DNA from: Planctomycetota bacterium
Lineage (GTDB): Bacteria; Planctomycetota; UBA1135; GCA-002686595
Assembly: GCA_016714045.1 (NCBI GenBank)
Contig: JADJNY010000008.1
Span: 62,001-126,000 of the forward strand
Reading direction: 5' to 3'
Length of the DNA: 64,000 bases
Part shown: one piece after another, positions 1-8,835 of the stretch
Layout: each line of letters starts with the position of its first letter
Position numbering within the stretch: position 1 is the stretch's first letter
Program-made: the position numbers and the translations under genes
The notes under the pieces: generated by a model
Databases searched by the model: none
The model's input: only the letters and a program-made list of their open reading frames with translations
Told to the model about the DNA's origin: nothing

Positions 1-1193
1 GACTGCAGCAGGCGATCCTCGCGACGGCGTGCGCCAGTCGAGCGCGCGACGAGTTCCTGACGAACGTGACGCACGAGCTGCGCACGCCGCTCACGTCGAT
101 CCTCGGCTACGCCGAGCTCATCTGCGAGACCGCACCACCTGGCGAGGTCGCTCAGCACTCGCAGACGATTCGGTCGAACGGCCAGCACCTCTTGGCTCTG
201 ATCAACGACCTCCTCGACCTCTCGCGCATCGAGGCGGGAGCCATGCCGGTTGAGGAGATCCTCTGTTCCCCTCGACAGATCGTGCACGAGGTCGCCGAGC
301 TGCTCGCGCACCGCGCGCGCCAGAAGGGCTTGCGACTCGTGCAGGAGATCGCGCCCGACGTGCCGCAGCGCGTCGTGTCGGATCCGACCCGTTTGCGGCA
401 GATCCTCGTCAATCTCGCCGGGAACGCGATCAAGTTCACCGCGCACGGGGTGGTCGAGGTGCACGTCGCTTGCACGACGGACGCCGGGCTCGAGCTCTCC
501 GTGCGGGACACGGGGATCGGTCTCTCGGCGGACCAGAGGGCGCGGCTTTTCGTGCCCTTCTCGCAGGCGGACGCGTCCACCGCGCGGAAGTACGGAGGGA
601 CGGGGCTCGGGCTCTCGATCACGCGTCGTCTGGTCGAGCTGCTCGGCGGCACGATCGTGGTCGAGAGCGAGCTCGGCGCGGGGTCGACGTTCCGCGTGCG
701 GCTCCCCTTGCGGGCGGCAGACCTCGAGCCGGCGCCGGTCCTGCCGGCGGGACAGGAGCGGCCCGCGGAGGGCGTCCCCTCGCTCGGCGGTGCGCGCGTC
801 TTGGTGATCGACGACGCGCGGGACGTGCAGCGGCTCGTGCGCGCCTTCCTCGAGCGCGCCGGCGCGGTGGTCGAAGGTGCCGCGGACGGCGTGGTCGGCC
901 TCGAACGCGCGCTCCAGCGGCGCGCGGAGCTCGACCTCGTGTTGCTCGACATGATGATGCCGGAGCTCGACGGCTACGAGGTCGCGCGGCGATTGCGGGC
1001 GGCGGGCTTCGAGGTGCCGATCGTCGCGTTGACCGCGCACGCGCACGCCGGCGACGAAGCGAAGTGTCTCGAAGCGGGCTGCGACGCCTTCGTGCAGAAG
1101 CCGATCGACCGCAGGGTGCTCCTCGCGACGTGCGAGCGGCTCGCGCGGGAAGGGCGACCTGCCCCCGACGCGCGCGCGCCGAGCGGCCGCTAG
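1..1193 (+). CDS. Hybrid sensor histidine kinase, 5'-truncated by window edge
   Basis: The reading frame is open from the left edge (first full codon at base 3) to TAG at 1191-1193, so the sensory N-terminus lies outside. What is left is a transmitter plus receiver. HisKA carries its phospho-acceptor His in THELRTPL (from base 66, preceded in frame by RARDEFLTNV). The HATPase_c domain has its N box (NLAGNAIKFT) and G boxes (DTGIGLS, GGTGLGLSI). A REC domain starts near base 795 with the DD acidic pair, phospho-Asp in LLDMMMPELDG, the LTAHA switch and Lys in VQKP. By family knowledge it autophosphorylates on His and passes phosphate to its own receiver; with no output domain it probably feeds a separate HPt protein or regulator. 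It ends 3 nt from the convergent redoxin gene. A GTG at 66 is internal, not the start. Confidence 0.93.
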   Translation, partial: LQQAILATACASRARDEFLTNVTHELRTPLTSILGYAELICETAPPGEVAQHSQTIRSNGQHLLALINDLLDLSRIEAGAMPVEEILCSPRQIVHEVAELLAHRARQKGLRLVQEIAPDVPQRVVSDPTRLRQILVNLAGNAIKFTAHGVVEVHVACTTDAGLELSVRDTGIGLSADQRARLFVPFSQADASTARKYGGTGLGLSITRRLVELLGGTIVVESELGAGSTFRVRLPLRAADLEPAPVLPAGQERPAEGVPSLGGARVLVIDDARDVQRLVRAFLERAGAVVEGAADGVVGLERALQRRAELDLVLLDMMMPELDGYEVARRLRAAGFEVPIVALTAHAHAGDEAKCLEAGCDAFVQKPIDRRVLLATCERLAREGRPAPDARAPSGR

Positions 1194-1196
1194 GGT

Positions 1197-2441
1197 TCAG
1201 CGCGCCTCGGCCTCGGCCACGAGCGCGGCGATCGCGAGATCGAGCTCGGTGGCCGGGAGATCGCGGTAGCGGAGGACGCCGCGGGCATCGATCACGAACG
1301 TCGTCGGGCGCCGGCGCACGTCGTAACGCCGCGACCACGGGCCGTCCTTCGCGCCGTCGACGGCGACGGTCCACGGCGGGGGAGTCGGGCCCAACGCGGC
1401 GCGCGTGCGGGCGCGGTCGTGGGCTTCGAGGCGTTCGCATGCCGCGCGCTCGGCCTCCGTGAGCGCGCCGCGTTCGGGGCGCGGCACGCGGCCGAGGCGT
1501 TCGGCGCACTCGGCGAGCTCGGGCGGGAGCGCGTCCGCGCCCTCGGCTTCGGCATCGGGCGCGTGGACGCCGAGCACCGCGAGCGGGCGTCCCGCGTGCG
1601 CCGCGAGGCGTTTCTCGTGCGCGGTGAACTCGACGCGCGTCGCTTCGTCGACCGAGCCGAAGACGTGGAGCAGGACGACCTTCCCGCGCAGCGCGGAGAG
1701 CAGCACCGGGCGGCCCTCGACGTCGACGGCGGGGACGTCGGGCAGCGTGCGCAGCACGCGGACGCCGTCCCACGCCGCGAGCAGGTCCGCGGCCGCGCGT
1801 GACCGGCGCGTCGCCGGCGTCCGCGCGGCGAGCTCGCCGAGCAGCGCGCGCAGCTCCTTCGCCTTCGCGGCAGGGAGCGCGTCGATTGCGTCGTACCAGG
1901 CGCGCGCGAGCGCGAGCCCGGCGGCTTCGCGCACGCCCGCGTCGGCGGTCTTCACGCGCACGTCCTGCAGGAACGCGACGGCGCGGTCGAGGCCGAACTC
2001 GACGTTCGCGGCGTCGCCGAAGCGCTCGCACGCGGAGGCGAGCTCGCGCTGCGCGAGGTGCTCCGTCGCGAGCGCGCGGAGCGCCTCCACGCAGGCTCCT
2101 TCCGCGCCGGGGACCCCTGCGCGCGCGCCGGACGCGCCGAGCAGCGCGCGCTCGGCCAGCACGGCGACCGCCGCGCCGTCGGCGCCGAGTTCGCGCGCGA
2201 GCTCGCCGAGCGGCGCGAGGAAGCGCGTCGCGGGGTGCGCGACGCCGTTCGGAGCGGCGCGCGCGGCGGAGACTCGCGCTGCCGCGAGTTCGCGCTGAAG
2301 CGCGCGCCAGCGCTCGACGGCCGACGTCGTGGTCGCAGTTCGGGGCGCGGGCGCCTGCTCGTCCGCGGCGCGGGAAACGAGGCCGCCGCCGCGCCCCTCG
2401 GGAGCGCAGGCGGCGGAGATCACGAGGGCCAGGCGCCACAT
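1197..2441 (-). CDS. Redoxin-fold (TlpA/AhpC-like) lipoprotein lacking the active-site cysteines
   Basis: A protein of 414 residues when started at the ATG at 2441; an in-frame ATG at 2462 would add seven residues. The 2441 start gives a hydrophobic leader ending in a lipobox-like LVISAAC, and a TAGAGT -10-like box sits 7 nt upstream. The middle is alpha-helical and unrecognised. The last ~190 residues look like a thioredoxin/peroxiredoxin fold: DVEGRPVLLSALRGKVVLLH, a long insertion, then RRPTTFVIDARGVLRYRDL. Where the family has WCxxC this protein has FGSVDEA, so classical disulfide chemistry is not expected. It lies 30 nt downstream of the TPR gene on the same strand and may be the last gene of the sigma-factor operon. 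Confidence 0.72.
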   Translation of the reverse strand: MWRLALVISAACAPEGRGGGLVSRAADEQAPAPRTATTTSAVERWRALQRELAAARVSAARAAPNGVAHPATRFLAPLGELARELGADGAAVAVLAERALLGASGARAGVPGAEGACVEALRALATEHLAQRELASACERFGDAANVEFGLDRAVAFLQDVRVKTADAGVREAAGLALARAWYDAIDALPAAKAKELRALLGELAARTPATRRSRAAADLLAAWDGVRVLRTLPDVPAVDVEGRPVLLSALRGKVVLLHVFGSVDEATRVEFTAHEKRLAAHAGRPLAVLGVHAPDAEAEGADALPPELAECAERLGRVPRPERGALTEAERAACERLEAHDRARTRAALGPTPPPWTVAVDGAKDGPWSRRYDVRRRPTTFVIDARGVLRYRDLPATELDLAIAALVAEAEAR

Positions 2442-2471
2442 GCGCCGGACTCTACCACGCACGGCGACGCG

Positions 2472-3380
2472 TCAATGCCCCTGCGCGTTCTGCACCTGGG
2501 TCGCGAGCTGCGCGTTCTCGGGGAAGAGCTCGAGCCCCTTGCGCCACGTCGACAGCGCGTCGTCACCCTTGCCCATGCTCTGGTAGAGGTTGCCGAGGAA
2601 GAAGTAGGTCTGCGCGTGCTCCGGCCGGGCGGGGCCCTCCGACTGCTGCGCGAGCAGCGTCTCGAACTGCTTCGCTGCCGCGCCTTGCTTGCCGAGGAAC
2701 GCGGGCCAGTTCGACAGGCTCACGGCCTTGTTGAAGCGCGCGGACCAGTTGTGGTCGTCGAGGCCGAGGGCCGTGTCGAAGGCCTTGTCCGCCTTCATCG
2801 CCCAGAGGCCTTGCTCGGGTCCCGCGGGGACCGTGAAGAGCTTCTGGAGGTAGGCCTTGCCGAGCTCCACCTGGGCCGTGGCGTCGTTCGGCGCGTCCTT
2901 CGTGTTCTGCTCGAAGAGCGCGAGCACTTCGTCGACGAGGCCCGCCTCGCGCAGCTCCTTCCAGATCTTCTGCGCGGCCTCCCAATCGAAGCCCGCGGCC
3001 GCGAGCGCGGCGTAACCGTCGCGCGCCGTGCGCTTCGCCGGCGCGGCGGCGGGCGCGTTCGACGTCTCGCTCGCAGCGACCTCTCTGCCGCGCGCGGCGA
3101 GCGCGCGCGCGACCGCGGCCTCGATCTCGGCCACGGGCACGCGCACGTCGCCGCCGGAGCGCAGGGCCGCGTCGCTCTTCAGGCTCGCGAGCTCGCGCGC
3201 GAGCGCCTGCTGGCCCTCCTCGAGCGCGCGCAGGCTCGTCGCGAGCCGCTCCACGTCCGCCGCGCGCGCGGCGTCGCCTGGGCGCGCGGCCTCGGCGCGG
3301 TCGAGCGTCGTCGAGCAGAGGACGTAGCTCGCGGCGGCGGAGACGAGGACGGCGATCGGGAGCAGGAGGATGGGCTTCAT
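2472..3380 (-). CDS. Membrane-anchored TPR protein
   Basis: A protein of 302 residues started at the ATG at 3380, which directly precedes an N-terminal hydrophobic segment (MKPILLLPIAVLVSAAASYV) acting as signal or anchor; AAGGA lies about 10 nt upstream. The frame stays open far upstream, but only as the shadow of the neighbouring gene. After the anchor comes a short coiled-coil-like stretch (residues ~30-75), then an Ala-rich linker and TPR-like helices with Ala/Gly spacing in the C-terminal half (ARFNKAVSLSNWPAF, QTYFFLGNLYQSMGKGDDAL). TPRs are protein-protein scaffolds; the partner is unknown. It follows the FecR-like gene by 32 nt on the same strand, so it is probably part of the sigma-factor operon. 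Confidence 0.8.
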   Translation of the reverse strand: MKPILLLPIAVLVSAAASYVLCSTTLDRAEAARPGDAARAADVERLATSLRALEEGQQALARELASLKSDAALRSGGDVRVPVAEIEAAVARALAARGREVAASETSNAPAAAPAKRTARDGYAALAAAGFDWEAAQKIWKELREAGLVDEVLALFEQNTKDAPNDATAQVELGKAYLQKLFTVPAGPEQGLWAMKADKAFDTALGLDDHNWSARFNKAVSLSNWPAFLGKQGAAAKQFETLLAQQSEGPARPEHAQTYFFLGNLYQSMGKGDDALSTWRKGLELFPENAQLATQVQNAQGH

Positions 3381-3412
3381 CTCGGGGAATTCCTTGCGCT
3401 GTGTGCGTGGGT

Positions 3413-5959
3413 CTATCGAGGCGCGCCGGTGGTCGCGAACGTGAACGGGAGCTCGCGGTCGTCGCCGGCGTCCAGGACGATCCGTGTCTCGAGCGGCGCA
3501 GATCCTTCGCGGAAAACGCGCACCGTCCACGCTCCCGCGGGCAAGCCGGGCGCGCGCAGCTCGCCGCGCGCGTTCGTGCGGTCGTCGAACGCGACGTCGA
3601 ACGTCTCGCCGGCGTCGTCGACGAACACGACGCGGGCATCGGGGAGGTCCTGGCCGGCCTCGTCCTTCACGCGCACGGTGGCGCTCGCGCCGCGCTCGAA
3701 ACGGAGCGCGAACTCGGGCTCGGTTCCGGCCGCGAGCGTGAACGGAGCGATGCGTACGGGGGCGAGGCCTTCGCCCGGCGCGTACGCGACGCCGCGCCAG
3801 CGGCCGGCGGCCAGGAGCTCGGCGGAGAACGCGCCCTTCGCATTGCTGGTCGCGCGGGCGCCGAACTCGAACACGCCGCCCGCTTCCGCGTTCTCGCGCT
3901 GCAGCACCACGGTGGCGTTCGTGAGCGGCGCGCTGGTCGCAGCCACGCTCGCTACGCCGCGCAAGGACGCGGCGCCGACGACGAACGTCGCGCGGACCTC
4001 GTTCACGTCGAGCACGTCGAGCGCGGCAACGAACGCGATGCGCGCGCCGAACTCGAGGCCGCCGTAGAGCTCGTAGCGGCCCGGCAACAAGCCGTGGAGC
4101 ACGAAACGGCCCTCCGCGTCGGTGCGCTCGCTCTGGAAGCGATCGGTGCCGCGCTCGCCCGCTCGCTGGATGCTGACGTCGACGTTCGCCGCGGGCGCGC
4201 CACCGGGGCGCTGCAGGAGACCGTGCAGCTCCGCGCCGCGTTCGGTCGCGCCGAGCGCGATCTCCGTGGTCGCTCCGGCGCGCACGACGACCTGCTGCAT
4301 GCTCGGACTCGGGCGTCCGTCCTCCACGCTGAGCACCGCGTACATGCCGGGCGCGAGGTCGCGCGCCTCGAAGCGTCCGTCCGCGTCCGTCGCGAGCATC
4401 GCGTACGAGATGCAGCGGCGCGGTGCCGCGAAGTCGATGCGGCTCGCGATCACCCGCTGTCCCGCGCGCGGCCGCCCGCGGGGGTCGAGCCAGCGGCCAG
4501 CGAGCGCGCCGCCGGGCGCGAGCCGGAACTCGAGCTCGATCGGCTCGGCTCTCGGCTCGAGCAGGACTGCCGCGCTCCACTCCGCCCCGCGGCCCGGCGC
4601 CCAGGCGCGTACGACGTGCCGGCCCGCGGAGAGCGCGTCGAGCGCGAACGTGCCGTCCGGTCCGCTGCGCGTGAAGGCGCTCCATGTCCGAGTGTCCGGG
4701 CCGTTCGCCGCTTCGAAATCGAAGGGCAGCACGGGGCTCGGCGCGTCCGTCTCGGAGACGATCTGAGCGCCCTCGATCGGCGTCGACGTGCGTGCATCGA
4801 CGACGCGTCCGCGCACGCGTGCGCCCGGGCCGAGCCGCGCGACGAGCGCGAGCGACTCGCCCGCGCCGAGCACGACGTCGCCCGCGCGCCACAGCCCGAA
4901 GCCCTCGACCTGCGCGAAGAGCTCGTACGGGCCGGCGTCGAGTCCGTCCCACGCGCAGCTCGTGGCGCCGGCGGGGAGCTCGCGCACGATCGGCTCGCCG
5001 ATCTTCGGCAGCCGCGGCTTCGCGAGCAGCGTCGCGACGCCGCCCGCAGGCGCGTGCGCACCGATGGGGAGCGCGAGCGTGAGCTCGATGCGGCCCGTCG
5101 GCGCGACGGGGGGCTGCGCCCCCGCGTCGACCGTGGTCTCCGCACCGACGGCTGCGGCCGGATGGCGCGACGCCGCGGCGGGCGCCGTCGAGGGACGATC
5201 GGCCGGCGCGCCGCCGGCGACGAGCGCGCCCGCGCGCGCGAAGCACGCGCCGCCGGCGGCGAGCGCGATCGGGCCGTCGGCCGAGTGGAAGCGTGCTTCC
5301 CCCGCGACGAGGCGCGCGCGCAGCGAGCGCGAGCCGTCCGCGAGCTCCGGGCCCGAGAATTCGAGCTCGAGCACGCCGCGGACGAGCTCGAAGCGTCCCT
5401 GCGTCGTGTCGACGGTCCACGGTCCGCCCGCCGCGAGCCGCTCGAGGACGAGGCCCCCGCGCACGAGCGCCGCGTCGAGCGCGTGCGCGCCGCGGTCGAA
5501 GTCCGCGCGCCACAGCGTGCCGCCCGCGAGCGCCGCGGAGCCGTCCGCGCCGAGCCAGACCTGGAGCGCGCGTTCCGGCGGCGTCGCGAACTCGGCGTGG
5601 CCGCCCGCGTGTTCGAACCCGCGTGCCGCTTCCGCGTCGTCGAGCGCGCGCCACGGCGCCGCGTCGGCGCGCGTCGCGGGGCGTCCCGAGGCGAGGACGT
5701 CGTCGAGCGACGTCGCGCCGCGCTCCGCGCCGGAGCGCAGCAAGAGGAACACGGTCGCGCCGAGCGCCAAGAGCACCGCGGCGGCCACGAGAACCCGGCG
5801 CGCGGGTGCGCGCGGCGCGTTCGCGGTGCGGCTCGCGGTGCGTTCGGCGCGCGCGAGCGCGAGGCGCAGGCTCGCGCGGAACTCCGGCGCGGGCCGGACG
5901 GGCGCGTAGGCCCGCGCAAAGAGACGCTGCAGGTTCGTCTCGAGCACGTCGGGCTTCAT
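3413..5959 (-). CDS. FecR-like / carboxypeptidase-regulatory-repeat membrane protein, putative ECF partner
   Basis: A protein of 848 residues. The ATG at 5957-5959 overlaps the stop of the sigma-factor gene as ATGA, which implies translational coupling. Residues ~1-50 are cytoplasmic and Cys-free, so not a zinc anti-sigma domain; one membrane helix follows (VLVAAAVLLALGATVFLLL, ~52-72). A FecR-like beta region around residues 110-230 includes GGLVLERLAAGGPWTVDTTQ. After a Pro/Ala linker there are roughly six Ig-like carboxypeptidase-regulatory repeats with the usual DADGRF/LPPGRYEL pattern (for example DAEGRFVLHGLLPGRYELY). By position and topology it should sense something outside the cytoplasm and control the adjacent sigma factor. 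That role is inferred from context. The repeats might bind surface glycans or proteins. Confidence 0.85.
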   Translation of the reverse strand: MKPDVLETNLQRLFARAYAPVRPAPEFRASLRLALARAERTASRTANAPRAPARRVLVAAAVLLALGATVFLLLRSGAERGATSLDDVLASGRPATRADAAPWRALDDAEAARGFEHAGGHAEFATPPERALQVWLGADGSAALAGGTLWRADFDRGAHALDAALVRGGLVLERLAAGGPWTVDTTQGRFELVRGVLELEFSGPELADGSRSLRARLVAGEARFHSADGPIALAAGGACFARAGALVAGGAPADRPSTAPAAASRHPAAAVGAETTVDAGAQPPVAPTGRIELTLALPIGAHAPAGGVATLLAKPRLPKIGEPIVRELPAGATSCAWDGLDAGPYELFAQVEGFGLWRAGDVVLGAGESLALVARLGPGARVRGRVVDARTSTPIEGAQIVSETDAPSPVLPFDFEAANGPDTRTWSAFTRSGPDGTFALDALSAGRHVVRAWAPGRGAEWSAAVLLEPRAEPIELEFRLAPGGALAGRWLDPRGRPRAGQRVIASRIDFAAPRRCISYAMLATDADGRFEARDLAPGMYAVLSVEDGRPSPSMQQVVVRAGATTEIALGATERGAELHGLLQRPGGAPAANVDVSIQRAGERGTDRFQSERTDAEGRFVLHGLLPGRYELYGGLEFGARIAFVAALDVLDVNEVRATFVVGAASLRGVASVAATSAPLTNATVVLQRENAEAGGVFEFGARATSNAKGAFSAELLAAGRWRGVAYAPGEGLAPVRIAPFTLAAGTEPEFALRFERGASATVRVKDEAGQDLPDARVVFVDDAGETFDVAFDDRTNARGELRAPGLPAGAWTVRVFREGSAPLETRIVLDAGDDRELPFTFATTGAPR

Positions 5960-6594
5960 GCGACGCCTCCGCGCTTCTTCGCGAGCAGCTCGAACACGCG
6001 CGCGAACGCGACGCGCGCGCGGGTGAGCGTCGACTCCGCCGCCTTCTCGCTCTTCGCGCTGCGCGCCGCGATCTCGGCCACGGACAGTCCGTCGACGTAC
6101 TTCGCGAGCAGCGACTCGCGGTAGGCGAGGGGCAGCGACGACAGCGTCGCACCGACGAGCTCGCGCGTCTCCCTGCGCTCGAGCACGGCGTCCGGCAGCG
6201 GCGTGCGCGCGACCTCGGAGAGGATCAGGTCGATCTCGGGATCGGCGGCCTCGAGCGCGTCCTCGAGCGAGCGCGGCCGCGCCCGGCGGCGTTCGCTGCG
6301 CAGCTTGTTGCGCGCGATCCCGCAGAGCCAGGCGTGCAGGCTGGCGCGCGCGTCGTACCCCGCGATGCGCTCGAGCGCGGTGAGAAAGGTCTCCTGCACC
6401 AGGTCCTCCGCGCGGTGACGGTCCCCACCGACGCGGAAGTGGACGAACGCGTAGAGCGGGTCGAGGTGGCGCTCGAGGAGCTCCTCCGCCGCCCCCGGTG
6501 CGCGGCGCCGCAGGCGGTCGGCGAGCGCGAGATCGGCGCTCGACGGGGAGTCGCCCTCGGGCTCGCGCGCGGCGGTCGTGGGGGAGGCGGGCAT
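5956..6594 (-). CDS. ECF-type RNA polymerase sigma factor
   Basis: A protein of 212 residues. Region 2 is seen in LDPLYAFVHFRVGGDRHRAE followed by DLVQETFLTAL (region 2.2, core-binding), and YDARASLHAWLCGIARNKL covers 2.3-2.4. Region 4 is a helix-turn-helix in LPLAYRESLLAKYVDGLSVA and EIAARSAKSEKAAESTLTRA. The length and the two-region layout are typical of ECF factors, which redirect RNA polymerase to extracytoplasmic-stress or surface-remodelling genes. It is the first gene of a minus-strand run sigma - FecR-like - TPR (and perhaps the redoxin), with a 4-nt overlap to the second gene. Such operons are usually autoregulated, but I cannot point to a matching promoter pair in the 137-nt divergent gap. 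Confidence 0.93.
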   Translation of the reverse strand: MPASPTTAAREPEGDSPSSADLALADRLRRRAPGAAEELLERHLDPLYAFVHFRVGGDRHRAEDLVQETFLTALERIAGYDARASLHAWLCGIARNKLRSERRRARPRSLEDALEAADPEIDLILSEVARTPLPDAVLERRETRELVGATLSSLPLAYRESLLAKYVDGLSVAEIAARSAKSEKAAESTLTRARVAFARVFELLAKKRGGVA

Positions 6595-6731
6595 GCGGCG
6601 GGCCCGTCGCGCGGCCCGCGACCATCCTTCGCGCTTTCCGACATTAATCCAGCGCGCGCGGCCGGTCGCGTACCGCGGGGCCTGGATCGGGTCGGTGCGG
6701 CTCCCTAGACTCGCGCCGACCTGGAGACCCC

Positions 6732-7331
6732 ATGCCCCGCCACGCCCTCCTGCTCCTCCTGTCCGCCACGCTCCTCCTCCCCGGTTGTGACGAGACGGAC
6801 GCCGTCGCGGTGCGCGTGCACCTCGAGAACGACCTCACGGGCACCGTCACGGCGAGCGCGCTCGAGCTCCCCGCCACCGGGGGGCGCGTCGTCGAGGCGG
6901 CGCAGGGCGCCGAATGGACCGCTCGCGTCGGCGTCGTGTGCAACACGGGACGCTTCGAGGACCTGTCGGCCTTGAAGCTCGCCGACCTCACCTTCGCGGG
7001 CGGGACGAACCCGACCGGGCTCGCCTACGCCTCCGTCACGCTGCCGCGCGGCGAGGCCGCGACGTGGCCGCGCACGCTCGTGCCGCTCGCGCCGGAGGAG
7101 CGGACGAAGGCCGCGAAGGCCTTCGATCCCTCGGGGAAGACGACCGAGATCGGCGCGACGGTCAAGCTCGAGTTCACGCTGCCCTCCGCGGTCGTCGGCA
7201 ACGGAGTCTCGGGGAAGTCGCGCGGGGTGCGGCTGTCCGCGGACGGCAACGTCGCGACGCTGCTCGTCCCGATCGAGACCGCGCTCACCGCCGGCGACCC
7301 GATCGTCTGGCACATGACCTGGCAGAAGTGA
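6732..7331 (+). CDS. Small secreted lipoprotein of unknown function
   Basis: A protein of 199 residues with a clear type II signal peptide: MPRHALLLLLSATLLLPGC gives lipobox LLPGC with Cys19. The start has GGAG 5 nt upstream and a TAGACT -10-like box at 6706-6711. The mature part is beta-rich and looks like a single Ig-like or jelly-roll domain (VRVHLENDLTGTVTASALEL; VKLEFTLPSAVVGNGVSG); I do not recognise a family. It is divergent from the ECF sigma gene (137 nt), so it could be a regulon member. It converges on the photolyase gene, 31 nt away. Confidence 0.78.
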   Translation: MPRHALLLLLSATLLLPGCDETDAVAVRVHLENDLTGTVTASALELPATGGRVVEAAQGAEWTARVGVVCNTGRFEDLSALKLADLTFAGGTNPTGLAYASVTLPRGEAATWPRTLVPLAPEERTKAAKAFDPSGKTTEIGATVKLEFTLPSAVVGNGVSGKSRGVRLSADGNVATLLVPIETALTAGDPIVWHMTWQK

Positions 7332-7362
7332 TCCGCGTCGACGGCGCGCGGCGTCCGAGCGG

Positions 7363-8835
7363 TCAGGTCGAGGGCCCGTAGCGCTCGAGGTACGGCTCGA
7401 CGTCGAACTTGCGCGCCGTGTTCTGCGAGCTCATGTAGCGGATCGAGCCGAACACCTTGCGCTCCGGCGCCCAGGGCCGGTCATAGCGGCCGAAGACCCA
7501 GAAGATGCCCGAGTACGAGTTCGGGTCGCGTCCGTCGATCGCCCAGCGGTTGTTGAGCTCGATCAGCGTCTCGAGCGCGGCCTGCGGACTCGGCGACCAT
7601 TCGAGCACCTTCTTGCCCCACAACATGCGCAGGTAGTTGTGGATGATCCCCTCGCGCGCGAGCTGCCGCTGCGCCGCGTTCCACAAGGGGTCGTGCGTTG
7701 CCGACGATTCGAGCTCGTCGCGCGTGTAGCGGTGCTCGCGCGGGTCCTGCGCGTGGAGGTCGAGCGTCGCGCGCGCCCAGTCGGGCAGCGATTCGTAGCG
7801 GTCGTAGTCGGGCCGTCGCGCGCAGAAGTTGAAGCCGAGCTCGCGCCACGTGACGAGCTCGTCGAGGAACGCTTCCGCGGAGGCGTCGAGGTTCCACCAA
7901 CCCTCCTTCTTGCCCGCGGTCGTGCTCGCGAGGCGCTGCGGCGTCCACCGTTCGCGCGCCGTCACCGCGGCGAGCACCTCGTGCACGGAGACGTGTCCGT
8001 AGTGGAGCCACGGCGAGAGTCCGGACGACGCGTCGCCGGCGGGCTCGCTGCGCTCCTCCGCGTAACGCGGCAGTCGACGGCGCACGAAGTCGGCGAGCGC
8101 GCGGCGGCCCGCGACGAAGCCGCCCTCGCGCGCGACCGGCGCGACGGCGCGATCGAGCGGCAGGCGCGCGAGCTCGGCGGGCTCGGCCGCGAGCAGCGCG
8201 GGTGACGCGAGCGGCCAGCGCGATTCGACGCCGCGCGGCAGCGCGTCCGCGCGCGGGAGTCGGACGCCGTCGAGCGGATCGGCGAGCGGCGGCTCGTCGA
8301 AGTACGGGCGCAGGTGCTTCTGCAGCCAGCGCCGGAACGCGTACGCCGTCGGGAAGGTCGTCTCCGGCACGCGGAAGGGGACGATCCCCGCGGCGTCGAC
8401 GGCCTCGACGCGCACGTCGAGTTCCGCGGCCGCCCGAGTGAGCATGCGCGGCAGGAAGAAGCACGGCCAGTCGTCCGCGACGACGAGCGCCGCGCGCTTC
8501 GCGAGGGCTGCGAGCAGCCCTCGGCCCGCGCCGGGCGCGGGCTCGACATAGGGGAGGTAGCGCACGCCGCGCGCGGCGAAGTGCTCCGCGTGGTCGCGCA
8601 TCCCTTGCAGCACGAACGCGTGGTGCCGCGGGCTCGCCCACCGATAGCCCGCGCGCAGGCCTTCGAGCACGACGAGCGGCAGCTCCTTCCTCTCTGCGAC
8701 GCGCACGGCGCGCTGCAGGGCGAAGTTCCATCCGGGGCGCCGCGCCGCGGTCATCCAGTACAAGACGAACGCCCCGTCCTTCTGCTCGGGACGATCGTTC
8801 ACGCTGCGCAGGCGGGGCGCTTGGATGGAGCTCAC
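7363..8835 (-). CDS. phr: Class II CPD photolyase
   Basis: A 490-residue DNA photolyase. Light-driven FADH- transfers an electron to cyclobutane pyrimidine dimers in DNA and splits them. The class II hallmarks are in place: the N-terminal RSVNDRPEQKDGAFVLYWMT block, the central ELVTWRELGFNFC helix, and the C-terminal FAD/DNA-binding block LNNRWAIDGRDPNSYSGIFW then FGRYDRPW and GSIRYMSSQNTARKFDV. I chose the GTG at 8835 because class II enzymes begin about 20-30 residues before the LYWM motif; the longer upstream frame is Arg-rich shadow. A GACAAC box 6 nt before the GTG suggests a near-leaderless transcript. It is divergent from the PKD-domain gene. Confidence 0.93.
   Translation of the reverse strand: MSSIQAPRLRSVNDRPEQKDGAFVLYWMTAARRPGWNFALQRAVRVAERKELPLVVLEGLRAGYRWASPRHHAFVLQGMRDHAEHFAARGVRYLPYVEPAPGAGRGLLAALAKRAALVVADDWPCFFLPRMLTRAAAELDVRVEAVDAAGIVPFRVPETTFPTAYAFRRWLQKHLRPYFDEPPLADPLDGVRLPRADALPRGVESRWPLASPALLAAEPAELARLPLDRAVAPVAREGGFVAGRRALADFVRRRLPRYAEERSEPAGDASSGLSPWLHYGHVSVHEVLAAVTARERWTPQRLASTTAGKKEGWWNLDASAEAFLDELVTWRELGFNFCARRPDYDRYESLPDWARATLDLHAQDPREHRYTRDELESSATHDPLWNAAQRQLAREGIIHNYLRMLWGKKVLEWSPSPQAALETLIELNNRWAIDGRDPNSYSGIFWVFGRYDRPWAPERKVFGSIRYMSSQNTARKFDVEPYLERYGPST

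Noticed and set aside
2472..6152. A very long minus-strand open frame covering the TPR gene and the region upstream of it.
   Set aside because: Only the last 302 codons have TPR/signal features; the rest is Arg-rich antisense shadow of the FecR-like gene in another frame.
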